Translations under genes and position numbers: made by a program
Source of the DNA: Streptococcus sp. Marseille-Q0941
GTDB taxonomy: Bacteria > Bacillota > Bacilli > Lactobacillales > Streptococcaceae
DNA length: 64,000 nucleotides
NCBI RefSeq assembly: GCF_943736975.1
Contig: NZ_CALSFO010000005.1
Location: 62,001-126,000 of the forward strand
Direction of reading: 5' to 3'
Notes under the pieces: model-generated
The model's input: only the letters and a program-made list of their open reading frames with translations
Told to the model about the DNA's origin: nothing
The model's database searches: none
Shown here: positions 20,395 to 32,618 of the stretch, piece by piece
Layout of the letters: each line of letters begins with the position of its first letter
How positions within the stretch are numbered: position 1 is the stretch's first letter

Positions 20395-21430
20395 ATTTAA
20401 CAATAAGCTCGTAACGAGTTTTGCTGGTGAAAGTTTCACCTGCTTTGAGAATGACTTGATTTTTAAGGTCACTGTGAATAGCATCTGGCAAAGCCTGTGC
20501 TTCAAGAGCAATTCCATTGTGCTGAATCATTGGTTGACCAGCGATGATGACACTCTCATCCACAAAGTTTGCTGTATAAACTACAAAGCAAGGTGCTTCT
20601 GTCTTAAAGAGTAAGAAACGACCTGAACCTTGGTCATACAAGAAACCAGCATTGTCATGCCCCGCAGGGAGAGCAAATGGATGATCCAAACCAGAAACTA
20701 GCTGGATCTGCTCATCTTGGTCTGCAAAGATATCTTTCAACAAGGCGCCATTGTAGATGTGTTTAACCACATCACGATTAGCATCTGGTGTCTTAGCAGG
20801 AATACCGTCCGGAGCGATTGGGTAAATCCCCTCAGTGTTTAATTGGAAGACATGGCGGTCAACCGTCTGAGTAAAATCGCCTGACAAGTTAAAGTAGCTG
20901 TGGTTGGTCGGATTCACCAAGGTATCTTGGTCTGTCGTTACCTTGTAGCTAACCTCGTAGGCACCAGTTTCTTCCAAGTGATAGCTAATCCAGATTTTAA
21001 GATTTCCAGGAAAACCTCCTGTCCCGTCTGTTCTTTCTGTGTAAAGAGTCAAGCCATGGTCACTTACTTTGACTAGTTCAAACAAACTAGAATCCCAACC
21101 TGTTGAACCACTGTGGTTACAGTTGCTAGCATTGTTGACTTCGAGTTCATAGGTCTGGCCATTGAGTTCGAAAGTTGCACCTGCAATACGACCTGCCACT
21201 GGACCTACACTTGCTCCATGTTTAGGGCTATTCCCCACATAGCTTTCGAAATCATCAAAGCCTAGGATAACATTGGCAAAATTACCAGCCTTATCTGGAG
21301 TTACATAGCGTAGAATCGTTGCACCATAGGTCATGATTTCTAGTTGGTAGCCTGCTTCTGTTTCAAAGCGATAAGCGACAACATTCTTGCCATCAACTTT
21401 CCCAAATACACGTTCTGTGTATGCTTTCAT
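20393..21430 (-). CDS. galM: Aldose 1-epimerase (galactose mutarotase)
   Basis: Interconverts alpha and beta anomers of galactose or similar sugars. From ATG 21430 (MKAYTERVF) it has 345 residues, normal for the family; AAGGAG directly precedes this start, so the longer frame to 21481 is rejected. The catalytic His is in NPTNHSYFNL and the catalytic Glu in GIALEAQ. Last gene of the bgaC-PTS-agaS-galM cluster, 13 bases after agaS, so it should prepare sugars released by BgaC for catabolism. Confidence 0.93.
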   Translation of the reverse strand: MKAYTERVFGKVDGKNVVAYRFETEAGYQLEIMTYGATILRYVTPDKAGNFANVILGFDDFESYVGNSPKHGASVGPVAGRIAGATFELNGQTYELEVNNASNCNHSGSTGWDSSLFELVKVSDHGLTLYTERTDGTGGFPGNLKIWISYHLEETGAYEVSYKVTTDQDTLVNPTNHSYFNLSGDFTQTVDRHVFQLNTEGIYPIAPDGIPAKTPDANRDVVKHIYNGALLKDIFADQDEQIQLVSGLDHPFALPAGHDNAGFLYDQGSGRFLLFKTEAPCFVVYTANFVDESVIIAGQPMIQHNGIALEAQALPDAIHSDLKNQVILKAGETFTSKTRYELIVK

Positions 21431-21443
21431 CCCTATCTCCTTA

Positions 21444-22607
21444 TTATTTGAATTCGTGAATAATGACACCTTGAACAACACGGTTTACTGTACCTGTTGG
21501 TGATGGCGTATCAGGTCTGTTTCCAACCTTAAGCGAAGTCAAGAGAGCAAATAATTGACCGTAAACAATATAAGGGAATACGCGGTAAACATCATTTAAA
21601 ACGCCACCGCAGCCAAGCGCTACTTCCTTCACATTCTCAAGACCAAAGGCTTGATCGCTTAAAAGAACAACGCGACGAGCAATTTGATCCCCTGCAACTT
21701 CACGAACCAAGTCCAAGTCATACTTACGAGTATAATCTGTTGTAGTACCGAAGACCAAAACTACAGTATCTTCATTGATAAGAGATTTTGGACCGTGACG
21801 GAAGCCGACTGGGCTTTCATACATAGTTGCAACTTGACCAGCAGTTAATTCCAAAATTTTCAGTTGTGCTTCATGAGCAAGCCCGAAGAATGGACCTGCA
21901 CCTAGATAAATCACACGATTAAAGTCTAGGTCAACCAACTCTTTGACATCTGCTACATTGTCAAGAACTTTGCGAGCAAGACTAGAAAGCACTTCAAATC
22001 GTTCAACTTTAACAGCAAATTCTGTTGGATCAAATACCAAAAGTGCGGTCAACATCATTGAAGTGAAGCTTGAAGTCATGGCAAAGCCAGCATCGTTAGA
22101 AATAGCTGGTTGCAAGAGCAAGAGATTGCGGTCATCACCATGGGCTTGAAGTGCTAATTTCCCTTCAGCCGCACATGTGATAGTGACTTGATAAAGTTCA
22201 TCAACCAAGGCCTTAGCCAAGTCAACTGTTGCTACACTCTCAGGCGAGTTCCCACTTCGTGCAAATGATACCAAAACAGTCGCAACGTCTTTTTTCAAAT
22301 AAGTTTGTGGGTTTGCTACGATATCAGTTGTCGCAATAGCAATGAAATTCCATTTACGTTCGTCATAGACTTCCTTGAAGTAAGGAACCAAAGTATCACC
22401 TACATAAGCTGAAGTACCAGCACCAGTCAAGATAACTTTAATGTAGTCATGTTTATCTGCAATACCTTTCAAGAAGGCTGCAATTTCATAACGTCGTTCT
22501 TGATAAGCTTCAAAAGCTTCTTCCCAAACATCTGGTTGTTGGTAGATTTCGCGTGTTGTGATCTCTGCTCCCAACTCAAGCAAATCTTCTTTTGTATAAT
22601 CTAGCAT
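21444..22607 (-). CDS. agaS: SIS-domain aldose-ketose isomerase AgaS
   Basis: A 387-residue sugar isomerase with two SIS domains. The first is marked by ILTGAGTSAYVGDT (about residues 60-72) and FARSGNSPESVATV, the second by YLGAGPFFGLAHEAQLK and ESPVGFRHGPKS. The family converts phosphorylated aminosugars or galactosamine derivatives (AgaS-type deaminase/isomerase). Its place after a mannose-type PTS suggests it acts on the PTS product, perhaps galactosamine-6-phosphate. A strong hairpin and a BOX element lie between it and the PTS IIA gene, so its expression may differ from the upstream genes. Confidence 0.9.
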   Translation of the reverse strand: MLDYTKEDLLELGAEITTREIYQQPDVWEEAFEAYQERRYEIAAFLKGIADKHDYIKVILTGAGTSAYVGDTLVPYFKEVYDERKWNFIAIATTDIVANPQTYLKKDVATVLVSFARSGNSPESVATVDLAKALVDELYQVTITCAAEGKLALQAHGDDRNLLLLQPAISNDAGFAMTSSFTSMMLTALLVFDPTEFAVKVERFEVLSSLARKVLDNVADVKELVDLDFNRVIYLGAGPFFGLAHEAQLKILELTAGQVATMYESPVGFRHGPKSLINEDTVVLVFGTTTDYTRKYDLDLVREVAGDQIARRVVLLSDQAFGLENVKEVALGCGGVLNDVYRVFPYIVYGQLFALLTSLKVGNRPDTPSPTGTVNRVVQGVIIHEFK

Positions 22608-22644
22608 TGAAAACCTCTAATCTAATATTGTTTCATGATTGAAA

Positions 22645-22677
22645 ACATGGGAATGGGAGTCGCTCCCATTCCCATGT
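22645..22677. terminator. Perfect 15-bp hairpin upstream of agaS
   Basis: ACATGGGAATGGGAG and its exact reverse complement flank a TCG loop. On the minus strand only GTTTTC follows, so it may act as an attenuator or an RNA-stability hairpin inside the operon. Confidence 0.6.
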
Positions 22678-22720
22678 ATATTTTCTATAAGATGGTTTAA
22701 CGTTTTAACGCAATCACATC

Positions 22721-22829
22721 TTATACTCAATGAAAATCAAAGAGCAAACTAGGAAGCTAGCCGAAGGCTGTACTCAAGTACGGCAAGGCGAAGCTGACGT
22801 GGTTTGAATTTGATTTTTGAAGAGTATTA
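22721..22829. repeat. BOX element (boxA-boxC type)
   Basis: A 109-base block with terminal inverted repeats TTATACTC / GAGTATTA and internal words known from pneumococcal BOX elements (ATGAAAATCAAAGAGCAAAC, GGAAGCTAGCCG, CTGACGTGGTTTGAA). No boxB unit is present. Its right end overlaps the stop codon of the PTS IIA gene, and it separates that gene from agaS. BOX elements are thought to be mobilised by enzymes provided elsewhere and to affect nearby expression. Confidence 0.85.
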
Positions 22830-23231
22830 CTCGTCTTCATCGTCATCGAAGCTTGCCAATAAATCATTAACTTTTACAATGCTTTCTGAAGTACGACTCT
22901 TATAGTCCGCATCGATGCCAGTTAGGCTTGCATTGATAAACTCAATGACCATCGGGAGGTTCATTCCTGCATACAGTTCAATGTCGCGACCTTCCATAAT
23001 CAAGCGGCTCACCACGTTACATGGAGTTCCGCCAAGAAGATCTGCAAAGACTAGGAAATCATCCAAACCTTCAACAGCAGCTTCAAATTTAGCAGTAAAT
23101 TCTTCTGGTCCATCTTCTGGAAGAAGAGCCACCGCATGAATGTTGTCTTGTGGTCCCATAATCATTTCTGTGCTACCTTTAAGTTCTTCACAGAAACGAC
23201 CGTGGCTCACTAAAATTAATGATTTAGTCAT
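22827..23231 (-). CDS. Mannose-family PTS EIIA component
   Basis: A 134-residue EIIA domain of the mannose/sorbose/N-acetylgalactosamine PTS family. The phosphorylated His is in SLILVSHGRFCEEL (His about 10). It takes phosphate from HPr and passes it to the IIB protein encoded at 24975. The C-terminus is strongly acidic (DDDEDE). Three bases follow the IID gene. Its stop codon lies inside the end of a BOX element. Confidence 0.93.
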   Translation of the reverse strand: MTKSLILVSHGRFCEELKGSTEMIMGPQDNIHAVALLPEDGPEEFTAKFEAAVEGLDDFLVFADLLGGTPCNVVSRLIMEGRDIELYAGMNLPMVIEFINASLTGIDADYKSRTSESIVKVNDLLASFDDDEDE

Positions 23232-23234
23232 ATA

Positions 23235-24056
23235 TTATGCGCCCATTCCAAGCAAGAATTTTCCAATGAATGAAAGTCCAACTGCAAGAGCAATGATAAT
23301 ACCGATTGCTTTTGTAGAGTTCATACCTTTCTTACCAAGCAACCAGAAGATGAATGCAGTGAAGATTGCTGGAAGCAAGCGTGGGAAAATTGAGTTCAAG
23401 ATGTCTTGGAAGTCAATCATTTTCTCACCGATTGGCAATTTGTATGAAATTTCAAAGTTGATCATTGTTGCTACAAGAGCACCCATCATGAATACACCAA
23501 GTACAGATGCAGCTTCAATCAAAGCTGTCAAAGTACTTTGCATGTTGTTGATAAGGTTAACCCCTTCTTTGTAGGCAAATTCCAACTGTTTCCAACGGAA
23601 GATGTCATAAGCAACTGCAACTGCGATCCAAAGGAAGATACCGTAAGGTTGGCCAGCGATGGCCATAGTTGCTGCGATAGATCCCATGATAGCAGGTACA
23701 AGTGAACCAAAAATTGTGTCTCCAAGAGGAGCAAATGGTCCCATCAAACCTGTCTTGATACCGTTAACGGCATCTTTTGAACCTACACCATCTTTTTCTT
23801 CCATGGCAAGGTCAAAACCAGCGATAATTGTGTGGAAGAATGGTGAAGTGTTGAAGAATTGAGTATGAACTTTCATCATTTCTTTCAACTCAGGAGTTCC
23901 ATCTCCATACATTTTACGCAATTGTGGCAAGATCATGTAAAGGTAACCTGATGCTTGCATACGTTCGTAGTTCCATCCCAATTGGAAAGTGAACAAGCTA
24001 CGTTTGTTAATTTGATTAAAATCTTCTTTTGTTAATTTGTAATTAGAATTCGTCAT
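23235..24056 (-). CDS. Mannose-family PTS EIID component
   Basis: Membrane component (273 residues from MTNSNYKL) that works with IIC as the sugar channel. ATG 24056 is preferred to 24071 by length and RBS; it overlaps the IIC gene by 14 bases. Family marks include QLGWNYERMQASGYLYMILP near the N-terminus and GPFAPLGDTIFGSLVPAI in the middle. C-terminal hydrophobic segments are complete. The sugar is likely galactose-containing or GalNAc-like, from the adjacent BgaC; that is inference. Confidence 0.93.
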   Translation of the reverse strand: MTNSNYKLTKEDFNQINKRSLFTFQLGWNYERMQASGYLYMILPQLRKMYGDGTPELKEMMKVHTQFFNTSPFFHTIIAGFDLAMEEKDGVGSKDAVNGIKTGLMGPFAPLGDTIFGSLVPAIMGSIAATMAIAGQPYGIFLWIAVAVAYDIFRWKQLEFAYKEGVNLINNMQSTLTALIEAASVLGVFMMGALVATMINFEISYKLPIGEKMIDFQDILNSIFPRLLPAIFTAFIFWLLGKKGMNSTKAIGIIIALAVGLSFIGKFLLGMGA

Positions 24057-24948
24057 CTTCAATTTCCCCACTTTCTGATGGTGTAGAAGGTGCTGCTACA
24101 GCTACTTTTTGGCTATTTTTGAAGTGAAGCACCGCAAGGAAGATACCTACGATAGAGATACCGATCATAGACAATCCTTTGAAGTTGTTTGCAAAGCCAA
24201 TTTTTTCAGCAACATCAGCAGGAAGAGTGCCAATGATACCAGCAACTGCTCCACCAAGACCTGTTACGTATGAGTAAAGTACAGTCAACATAGCTGTCAA
24301 ACCAAATCCCATAGCAAGGTAGTGAAGGTTACGTTTAACTGGAAGGTAACGAAGCAAGATAGCGAATCCAAGACCTGGAAGCATACGACCTGCAAGAGTC
24401 AAACCGTCTGCAACCCATTGGTATTCTTTAACAAGGTTTACAACACCTGTAACGAATTCTCCACCGAAAGCAAGAGCGAAGAATACTGGAAGAGCACGAG
24501 ATAGAGCCCAAGGAAGCGCACCAAGAAGGTAGTTGCGTTCGATTCCTTTGTAGTCAAAGCGTTCGATTGCAGCATCAATACGGTGAGCGAAGAATGTTGT
24601 AGTCATACGGCCAAGTACGTCGAAGTAAGTCAAGAGTGCCGCTACTGGTACAGCGATTGTAGTAATCGCAAGGTCTGTTTCGATACCTTGTGCAACTGAG
24701 AAAGCAGTCGCAAGAACCGCACCAGAAGTTGCATCGATACGAGAAGCACCACCGAAGGTACCTACCCCAAGTACGAACAACTGCAAGCTACCACCGATAA
24801 ACAAACCTGTTGTCAAATCTCCCATGACTAAACCAGTAATGAAACCAGCGAATACAGGGGACCCTGCAGAAGAAACGATCGTCAACTCATCACAGATTTG
24901 ATAAGCTGAGTACAAAGTGAGAAGTAAAATTTGCCACCATTGTATCAT
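24043..24948 (-). CDS. Mannose-family PTS EIIC component
   Basis: Membrane permease (301 residues) of the same PTS. Several hydrophobic helices and the conserved GLVMGDLTTGLFIGGSLQLF stretch near residue 40 mark the family. It carries a polar Ser/Glu-rich tail (about the last 20 residues). It lies 26 bases after IIB and overlaps IID. Confidence 0.93.
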   Translation of the reverse strand: MIQWWQILLLTLYSAYQICDELTIVSSAGSPVFAGFITGLVMGDLTTGLFIGGSLQLFVLGVGTFGGASRIDATSGAVLATAFSVAQGIETDLAITTIAVPVAALLTYFDVLGRMTTTFFAHRIDAAIERFDYKGIERNYLLGALPWALSRALPVFFALAFGGEFVTGVVNLVKEYQWVADGLTLAGRMLPGLGFAILLRYLPVKRNLHYLAMGFGLTAMLTVLYSYVTGLGGAVAGIIGTLPADVAEKIGFANNFKGLSMIGISIVGIFLAVLHFKNSQKVAVAAPSTPSESGEIEDDEF

Positions 24949-24974
24949 AACAATGACCTCCTAAAAATTTTTTC

Positions 24975-25451
24975 CTATTTTAATAAGCTCAAAAAGTCTG
25001 AAACTGGATCATTTGGAACCATTTGAGCAGTAAGTTTAACACCTTTTTCCGCCAATTTGTGGAAATCTTCTACGTCTTTATCTACAACGTTGATTGAACG
25101 TGTGATAGCACGTGTTTCTGGTGTTTGAGACATGTTGCCGACATTGACAGTTTCAAGTGGCACACCTGCTTCTACCAAACCGAGGAAACGGTCAGGTTTG
25201 CGTGCTACAATCAACAGACGTTGGCTATCGTATTTACCAGCAAGGATATTTGCTGCTGCTTTATCAACTGGCAAAATACTAAGTTTTACACCTGGTGGTG
25301 TTGCAAGTTTCAAGCCACTTTTTTCAACGTCGTTGTTCACAACTTCATTGTCAACGACCATGATACGTGAAACATTAAGTTTAGCAGACCAAAGGTTTGC
25401 GACTTGTCCGTGAATTAAGCGCCCATCGATACGGCATCCTACAATTGTCAT
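24975..25451 (-). CDS. Mannose-family PTS EIIB component
   Basis: A 158-residue cytoplasmic IIB protein. The phosphorylated His is in RIDGRLIHGQVANLW (His about 15). It passes phosphate from IIA to the incoming sugar. Its start overlaps the bgaC stop by four bases, showing that the galactosidase and the PTS are made together. Confidence 0.94.
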   Translation of the reverse strand: MTIVGCRIDGRLIHGQVANLWSAKLNVSRIMVVDNEVVNNDVEKSGLKLATPPGVKLSILPVDKAAANILAGKYDSQRLLIVARKPDRFLGLVEAGVPLETVNVGNMSQTPETRAITRSINVVDKDVEDFHKLAEKGVKLTAQMVPNDPVSDFLSLLK

Positions 25452-27235
25452 AAATTTTCCCCCTTTATAAGTTTTAGTGTAGGTTTACAAGTTAAATGTA
25501 TGTGTTCTTTATACTCCCCTTCAGTTTCAAAGATAATGATGCGGTTAGCACCTTCTTTGAGATAGCTATGTGGAATATAAAGCGATAAGGTTGGACCAAC
25601 ATTCCAGAAACGTCCGAGATGATGGCCATTGACATAAGCAATCCCTTTACCAAACTCAGATAGTTCTAAGTAGGTGTCCTTTGGAGCCTCAACTTCAAAG
25701 TCATAGGCGTAAAAGGCGGGTTGCCCTTCTGTCCATCCTTTAGAGAAATCAATATTCTCTGGCTTATCAAGCGGAAGTGGATATTGCTTCCAGTTGAGCA
25801 AGAAATGCAAATCTTTACAAACACCTGTGCGAATCCCTTTTCGCTGTGTGTCTGCTAAGAATTTGTGTCCATAGTTGACACGCCCCATATTTTCAATAAG
25901 TATATCAATATTGGACAGCGTTTTCTTTTCACCTTGATAAAAAATATCTTCACCGATTTCTGTTTGGTACTGTGTCGCCACTCGTTTACCATCGATAAAG
26001 AGTTGGGCTCTATCTCGTCCGTCAATGATTCGAATGCGTTCTTCATCCGCATCCCAACTTACTTCTGTGCGATAGAGTAGATAGCCGTAACCTTGTCCTA
26101 GCTCTTCCATTTTCTTAGGGTAGAGACTTTCAATGGGACTGGATAGGCTATCCAAGGTTTCAAACAAGGAAACTTTCTCGACTAGCGGAATAGCTTCTAC
26201 TTCCATACTTTCCTTGTGAAGCGGTTCAGATTGTGGATACTCAGGATAGTAAGTCGCCATCATGTCTTTGACTGCAAAATATTTAGCAGTCGGGTTCCCA
26301 GTTTCATCAAGAAGAGCGTCGTAATCATAAGATGTTACTTGTGGTAAATCAATAGTTCCTCGAGCTGAACAACCATTCATAAAACCAAAGTTGGTTCCGC
26401 CGTGGAACATATATAGGTTGATAGATCCTAGCTCTAGAACTTCATGAACAGCTTCTGCTAATTCCTCAGGTTCACGCTTGATGATTGGTTCTTTCCATCG
26501 ATTGAACCAGCCATCCCAAAATTCCATACACATGAGTGGCCATTTCTTGCCGTGCTCATCTAGGAACTCTTGCATCTGTGAGAAATTATAAGCAGCTTTG
26601 GAACCAAAGTTCCCCGTCACAAAGAGATCATCCTCAATCAAGGTTCCAGCCTTGAGAGTCGCTCGCCACGGACCATCTGATGTGAAAAGCGGACAAGTAA
26701 CTGCTCGTTCTTCCATCAAGCGTCGGATTCCCCTCAAGTATGCCTTGTCTTCACCATACGACCCATACTCATTTTCGACTTGCATCATGAGAATGTTGCC
26801 ACCGTTTTCCAATAATCTCGGAACTAAACGTGGAAGTAACTGGTCATAGTAACGGCCAACCATGTCAATGAAAGCTGGGTCCGACGACCGAATTCTCATA
26901 TCCTTGGTCAATAGCCATGCTGGTAAACCACCGAATTCCCACTCTGCACAGATAAATGGAGAAGGACGTACAATTGCATATAAGCCCAAATCTTGTGCAG
27001 TTTGAAGAAATCTTTCTAAATCAAGATCTCCTTCAAAATTAAATTTTCCTTCAGCAGGTTCATGCATGTTCCAAGCAACATAGGTCTCAACTGTATTGAA
27101 TCCTAATGCCTTGAGGTTATACAATGAATGATGCCAATCTTCCGCAGGAACTCTAAAATAGTGAATGGCGCCAGACAAAATCTTGAATGGTTTTCCATCC
27201 AGATAGAAATCATCTTTAATTTCAAATCTTGCCAT
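25448..27235 (-). CDS. bgaC: GH35 beta-galactosidase BgaC
   Basis: Glycosyl hydrolase family 35 enzyme (595 residues) that in relatives removes terminal beta-1,3-linked galactose from glycans. The N-terminal TIM barrel carries the acid/base Glu in MQVENEYGSYG (about 158) and the nucleophile Glu in MEFWDGWF (about 235). Two beta-jelly-roll domains follow. There is no signal peptide or anchor, as in the known BgaC, which is nevertheless found at the cell surface in reports I recall. First gene of the bgaC-IIB-IIC-IID-IIA-agaS-galM cluster with a consensus promoter, a cre site and a candidate repressor site. Confidence 0.95.
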   Translation of the reverse strand: MARFEIKDDFYLDGKPFKILSGAIHYFRVPAEDWHHSLYNLKALGFNTVETYVAWNMHEPAEGKFNFEGDLDLERFLQTAQDLGLYAIVRPSPFICAEWEFGGLPAWLLTKDMRIRSSDPAFIDMVGRYYDQLLPRLVPRLLENGGNILMMQVENEYGSYGEDKAYLRGIRRLMEERAVTCPLFTSDGPWRATLKAGTLIEDDLFVTGNFGSKAAYNFSQMQEFLDEHGKKWPLMCMEFWDGWFNRWKEPIIKREPEELAEAVHEVLELGSINLYMFHGGTNFGFMNGCSARGTIDLPQVTSYDYDALLDETGNPTAKYFAVKDMMATYYPEYPQSEPLHKESMEVEAIPLVEKVSLFETLDSLSSPIESLYPKKMEELGQGYGYLLYRTEVSWDADEERIRIIDGRDRAQLFIDGKRVATQYQTEIGEDIFYQGEKKTLSNIDILIENMGRVNYGHKFLADTQRKGIRTGVCKDLHFLLNWKQYPLPLDKPENIDFSKGWTEGQPAFYAYDFEVEAPKDTYLELSEFGKGIAYVNGHHLGRFWNVGPTLSLYIPHSYLKEGANRIIIFETEGEYKEHIHLTCKPTLKLIKGENL

Positions 27236-27257
27236 TCTTCCTCCCCTAAAAGCGAAA

Positions 27258-27272
27258 AGTTTGCGCTTTCAT
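27258..27272 (-). promoter_or_regulatory. cre site (CcpA) at the bgaC promoter
   Basis: Minus-strand ATGAAAGCGCAAACT matches the catabolite-responsive element consensus WTGNAANCGNWNNCW at every fixed position. It lies just after the predicted start site, where CcpA binding represses. Confidence 0.75.
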
Positions 27273-27273
27273 G

Positions 27274-27292
27274 TATTGTTATATCAACTATA
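27274..27292. promoter_or_regulatory. Candidate BgaR operator overlapping the bgaC -10
   Basis: TATTGTT-atatc-AACTATA is an inverted repeat (six of seven arm positions pair) spanning the -10 of the bgaC promoter. GntR-family repressors bind such sites, and bgaR is the divergent neighbour. Assignment to BgaR is inference. Confidence 0.5.
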
Positions 27293-27315
27293 AACCAATC
27301 GGGGAATAATGTCAA
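27287..27315 (-). promoter_or_regulatory. bgaC operon promoter
   Basis: Minus-strand TTGACA (27310-27315), 17 bases, TATAGT (27287-27292): a near-consensus sigma-A promoter whose output must be held down by repressors. The rest of the 322-base gap between bgaC and bgaR is AT-rich. Confidence 0.8.
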
Positions 27316-27514
27316 TACTTTTTGAAATTTTCTTTAAAATTTTTCTATTTTTTTACTGAATCTTTTCTAAAAATCATCTCAAAGCCTATAAAATCAACAT
27401 TCTGGCTGAAGAGCAAAAATACGGGAAAAAGCACGAATAATTTAAATGAATTCTAGTTTCTCATTCCGATATTTTAATTTTTTTAAGTGCTTTTCAGCTA
27501 TTTTTTAGATTTTA

Positions 27515-27523
27515 TGTTAAAAT
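27515..27523 (+). promoter_or_regulatory. Extended -10 promoter of bgaR
   Basis: TGTTAAAAT lies about 35 bases ahead of the bgaR ATG; there is no convincing -35. Confidence 0.55.
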
Positions 27524-27557
27524 GATAAGTGGAGAAGGAAAAAAATGAGGTGAAAAT

Positions 27558-28274
27558 ATGGCAATTCCAAAGTATCAATATATTAAAGATGAATTGAAAA
27601 ATAAGATCATTTATGGTCAATTCGCTAGTGGAGACAAGTTCTACACTGAAGCAGAATTGATTTCCATGTATGATGTTAGTTCAATCACAGTAGTCCGTGC
27701 CTTGAACGACCTTGCCAAAGACGGATATATCGTCCGCCAACAAGGTAAAGGAACTTTCGTTGCTCGTGCACGTAAACACAAACTCGTTGAATTTTCTGAT
27801 GTAGAAATCTTCGAAACTAAAGATGATAAAGTAACTGTTCTTTCTATCGAACGCGGAAACGAACTTAAATACTTAGAAAAACTCGGCCTACGCGACGATC
27901 AATTCTATTACAAGATCGAACGTATTCGTGAAACAAATGGCGTTACCTATATCTATCACAGTTCATATATTCCTGAACAATACATCAATGCCAACTATCC
28001 AAATCTTGAATACTATAGTTCTATCTATAATCGTTTCAAATTGGACTACCACATTCACATGAATGACGAGCATTTTGAAGAAATCAATGAAATTGTATTT
28101 CCAACTCCAAAATATGCCGCTTCTATCCTAGGAATCGACACTAAATTCCCAACTGTTTTCCAAACAAAGACAACTCAGCTTGAAGCAACTGGTCAAGTTT
28201 TGGAATACATCGAAACTTATAAACGTTCTGATTTCTACAAAATTAAATTCATCTCATGTGACCGTGATCACTAA
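27558..28274 (+). CDS. bgaR: GntR/HutC-family regulator BgaR
   Basis: A 238-residue repressor-type protein. Residues about 5-72 form the GntR winged helix (YQYIKDELKNKI, then SITVVRALNDLAKDGYIVRQQGKGTFV), and the rest is a UTRA ligand-binding domain. In relatives it represses the bgaC cluster; the divergent arrangement here supports this. The effector is probably a phosphorylated sugar from the PTS. ATG 27558 has a GAGGTG RBS. Symbol given from position and family. Confidence 0.85.
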   Translation: MAIPKYQYIKDELKNKIIYGQFASGDKFYTEAELISMYDVSSITVVRALNDLAKDGYIVRQQGKGTFVARARKHKLVEFSDVEIFETKDDKVTVLSIERGNELKYLEKLGLRDDQFYYKIERIRETNGVTYIYHSSYIPEQYINANYPNLEYYSSIYNRFKLDYHIHMNDEHFEEINEIVFPTPKYAASILGIDTKFPTVFQTKTTQLEATGQVLEYIETYKRSDFYKIKFISCDRDH

Positions 28275-28278
28275 TCTT

Positions 28279-28310
28279 AAAAATCCTGAGGCAACTGTCT
28301 CAGGGTTTTT
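28279..28310 (+). terminator. bgaR terminator
   Basis: AAAATCCTGAG and CTCAGGGTTTT pair around an 8-base loop, five bases after the bgaR stop, ending in TTTTT. Confidence 0.8.
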
Positions 28311-28463
28311 GTATACCCATTATAGCACCGCCTCTCTTTCAAGAGAATAGCATTTCAAGCAATTCTATAATTAGTAACCTTTTTACTAAAAAATAGTCAA
28401 AACTATAAAAATATATCTTAATTTATAAATTATTCTATTTTTTATAGTAATTTTCTCAAAAAC

Positions 28464-28492
28464 TTGACTTTCTGTTAGTTAGAACATAAAAT
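28464..28492 (+). promoter_or_regulatory. strH promoter
   Basis: TTGACT (28464-28469), 17 bases, TAAAAT (28487-28492). The sequence between the bgaR terminator and this promoter is very AT-rich with no further gene. Confidence 0.75.
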
Positions 28493-28494
28493 AG

Positions 28495-32574
<4,080 letters not shown>

Positions 32575-32582
32575 GCACAAAT

Positions 32583-32611
32583 AAAAAGCGAGATACAATC
32601 TCGCTTTTTTT
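32583..32611. terminator. Bidirectional terminator between strH and purB
   Basis: AAAAAGCGAGA and TCTCGCTTTTT pair around a 5-base loop, between convergent genes, with T-runs either way. Confidence 0.85.
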
Positions 32612-32618
32612 ATTGTCA

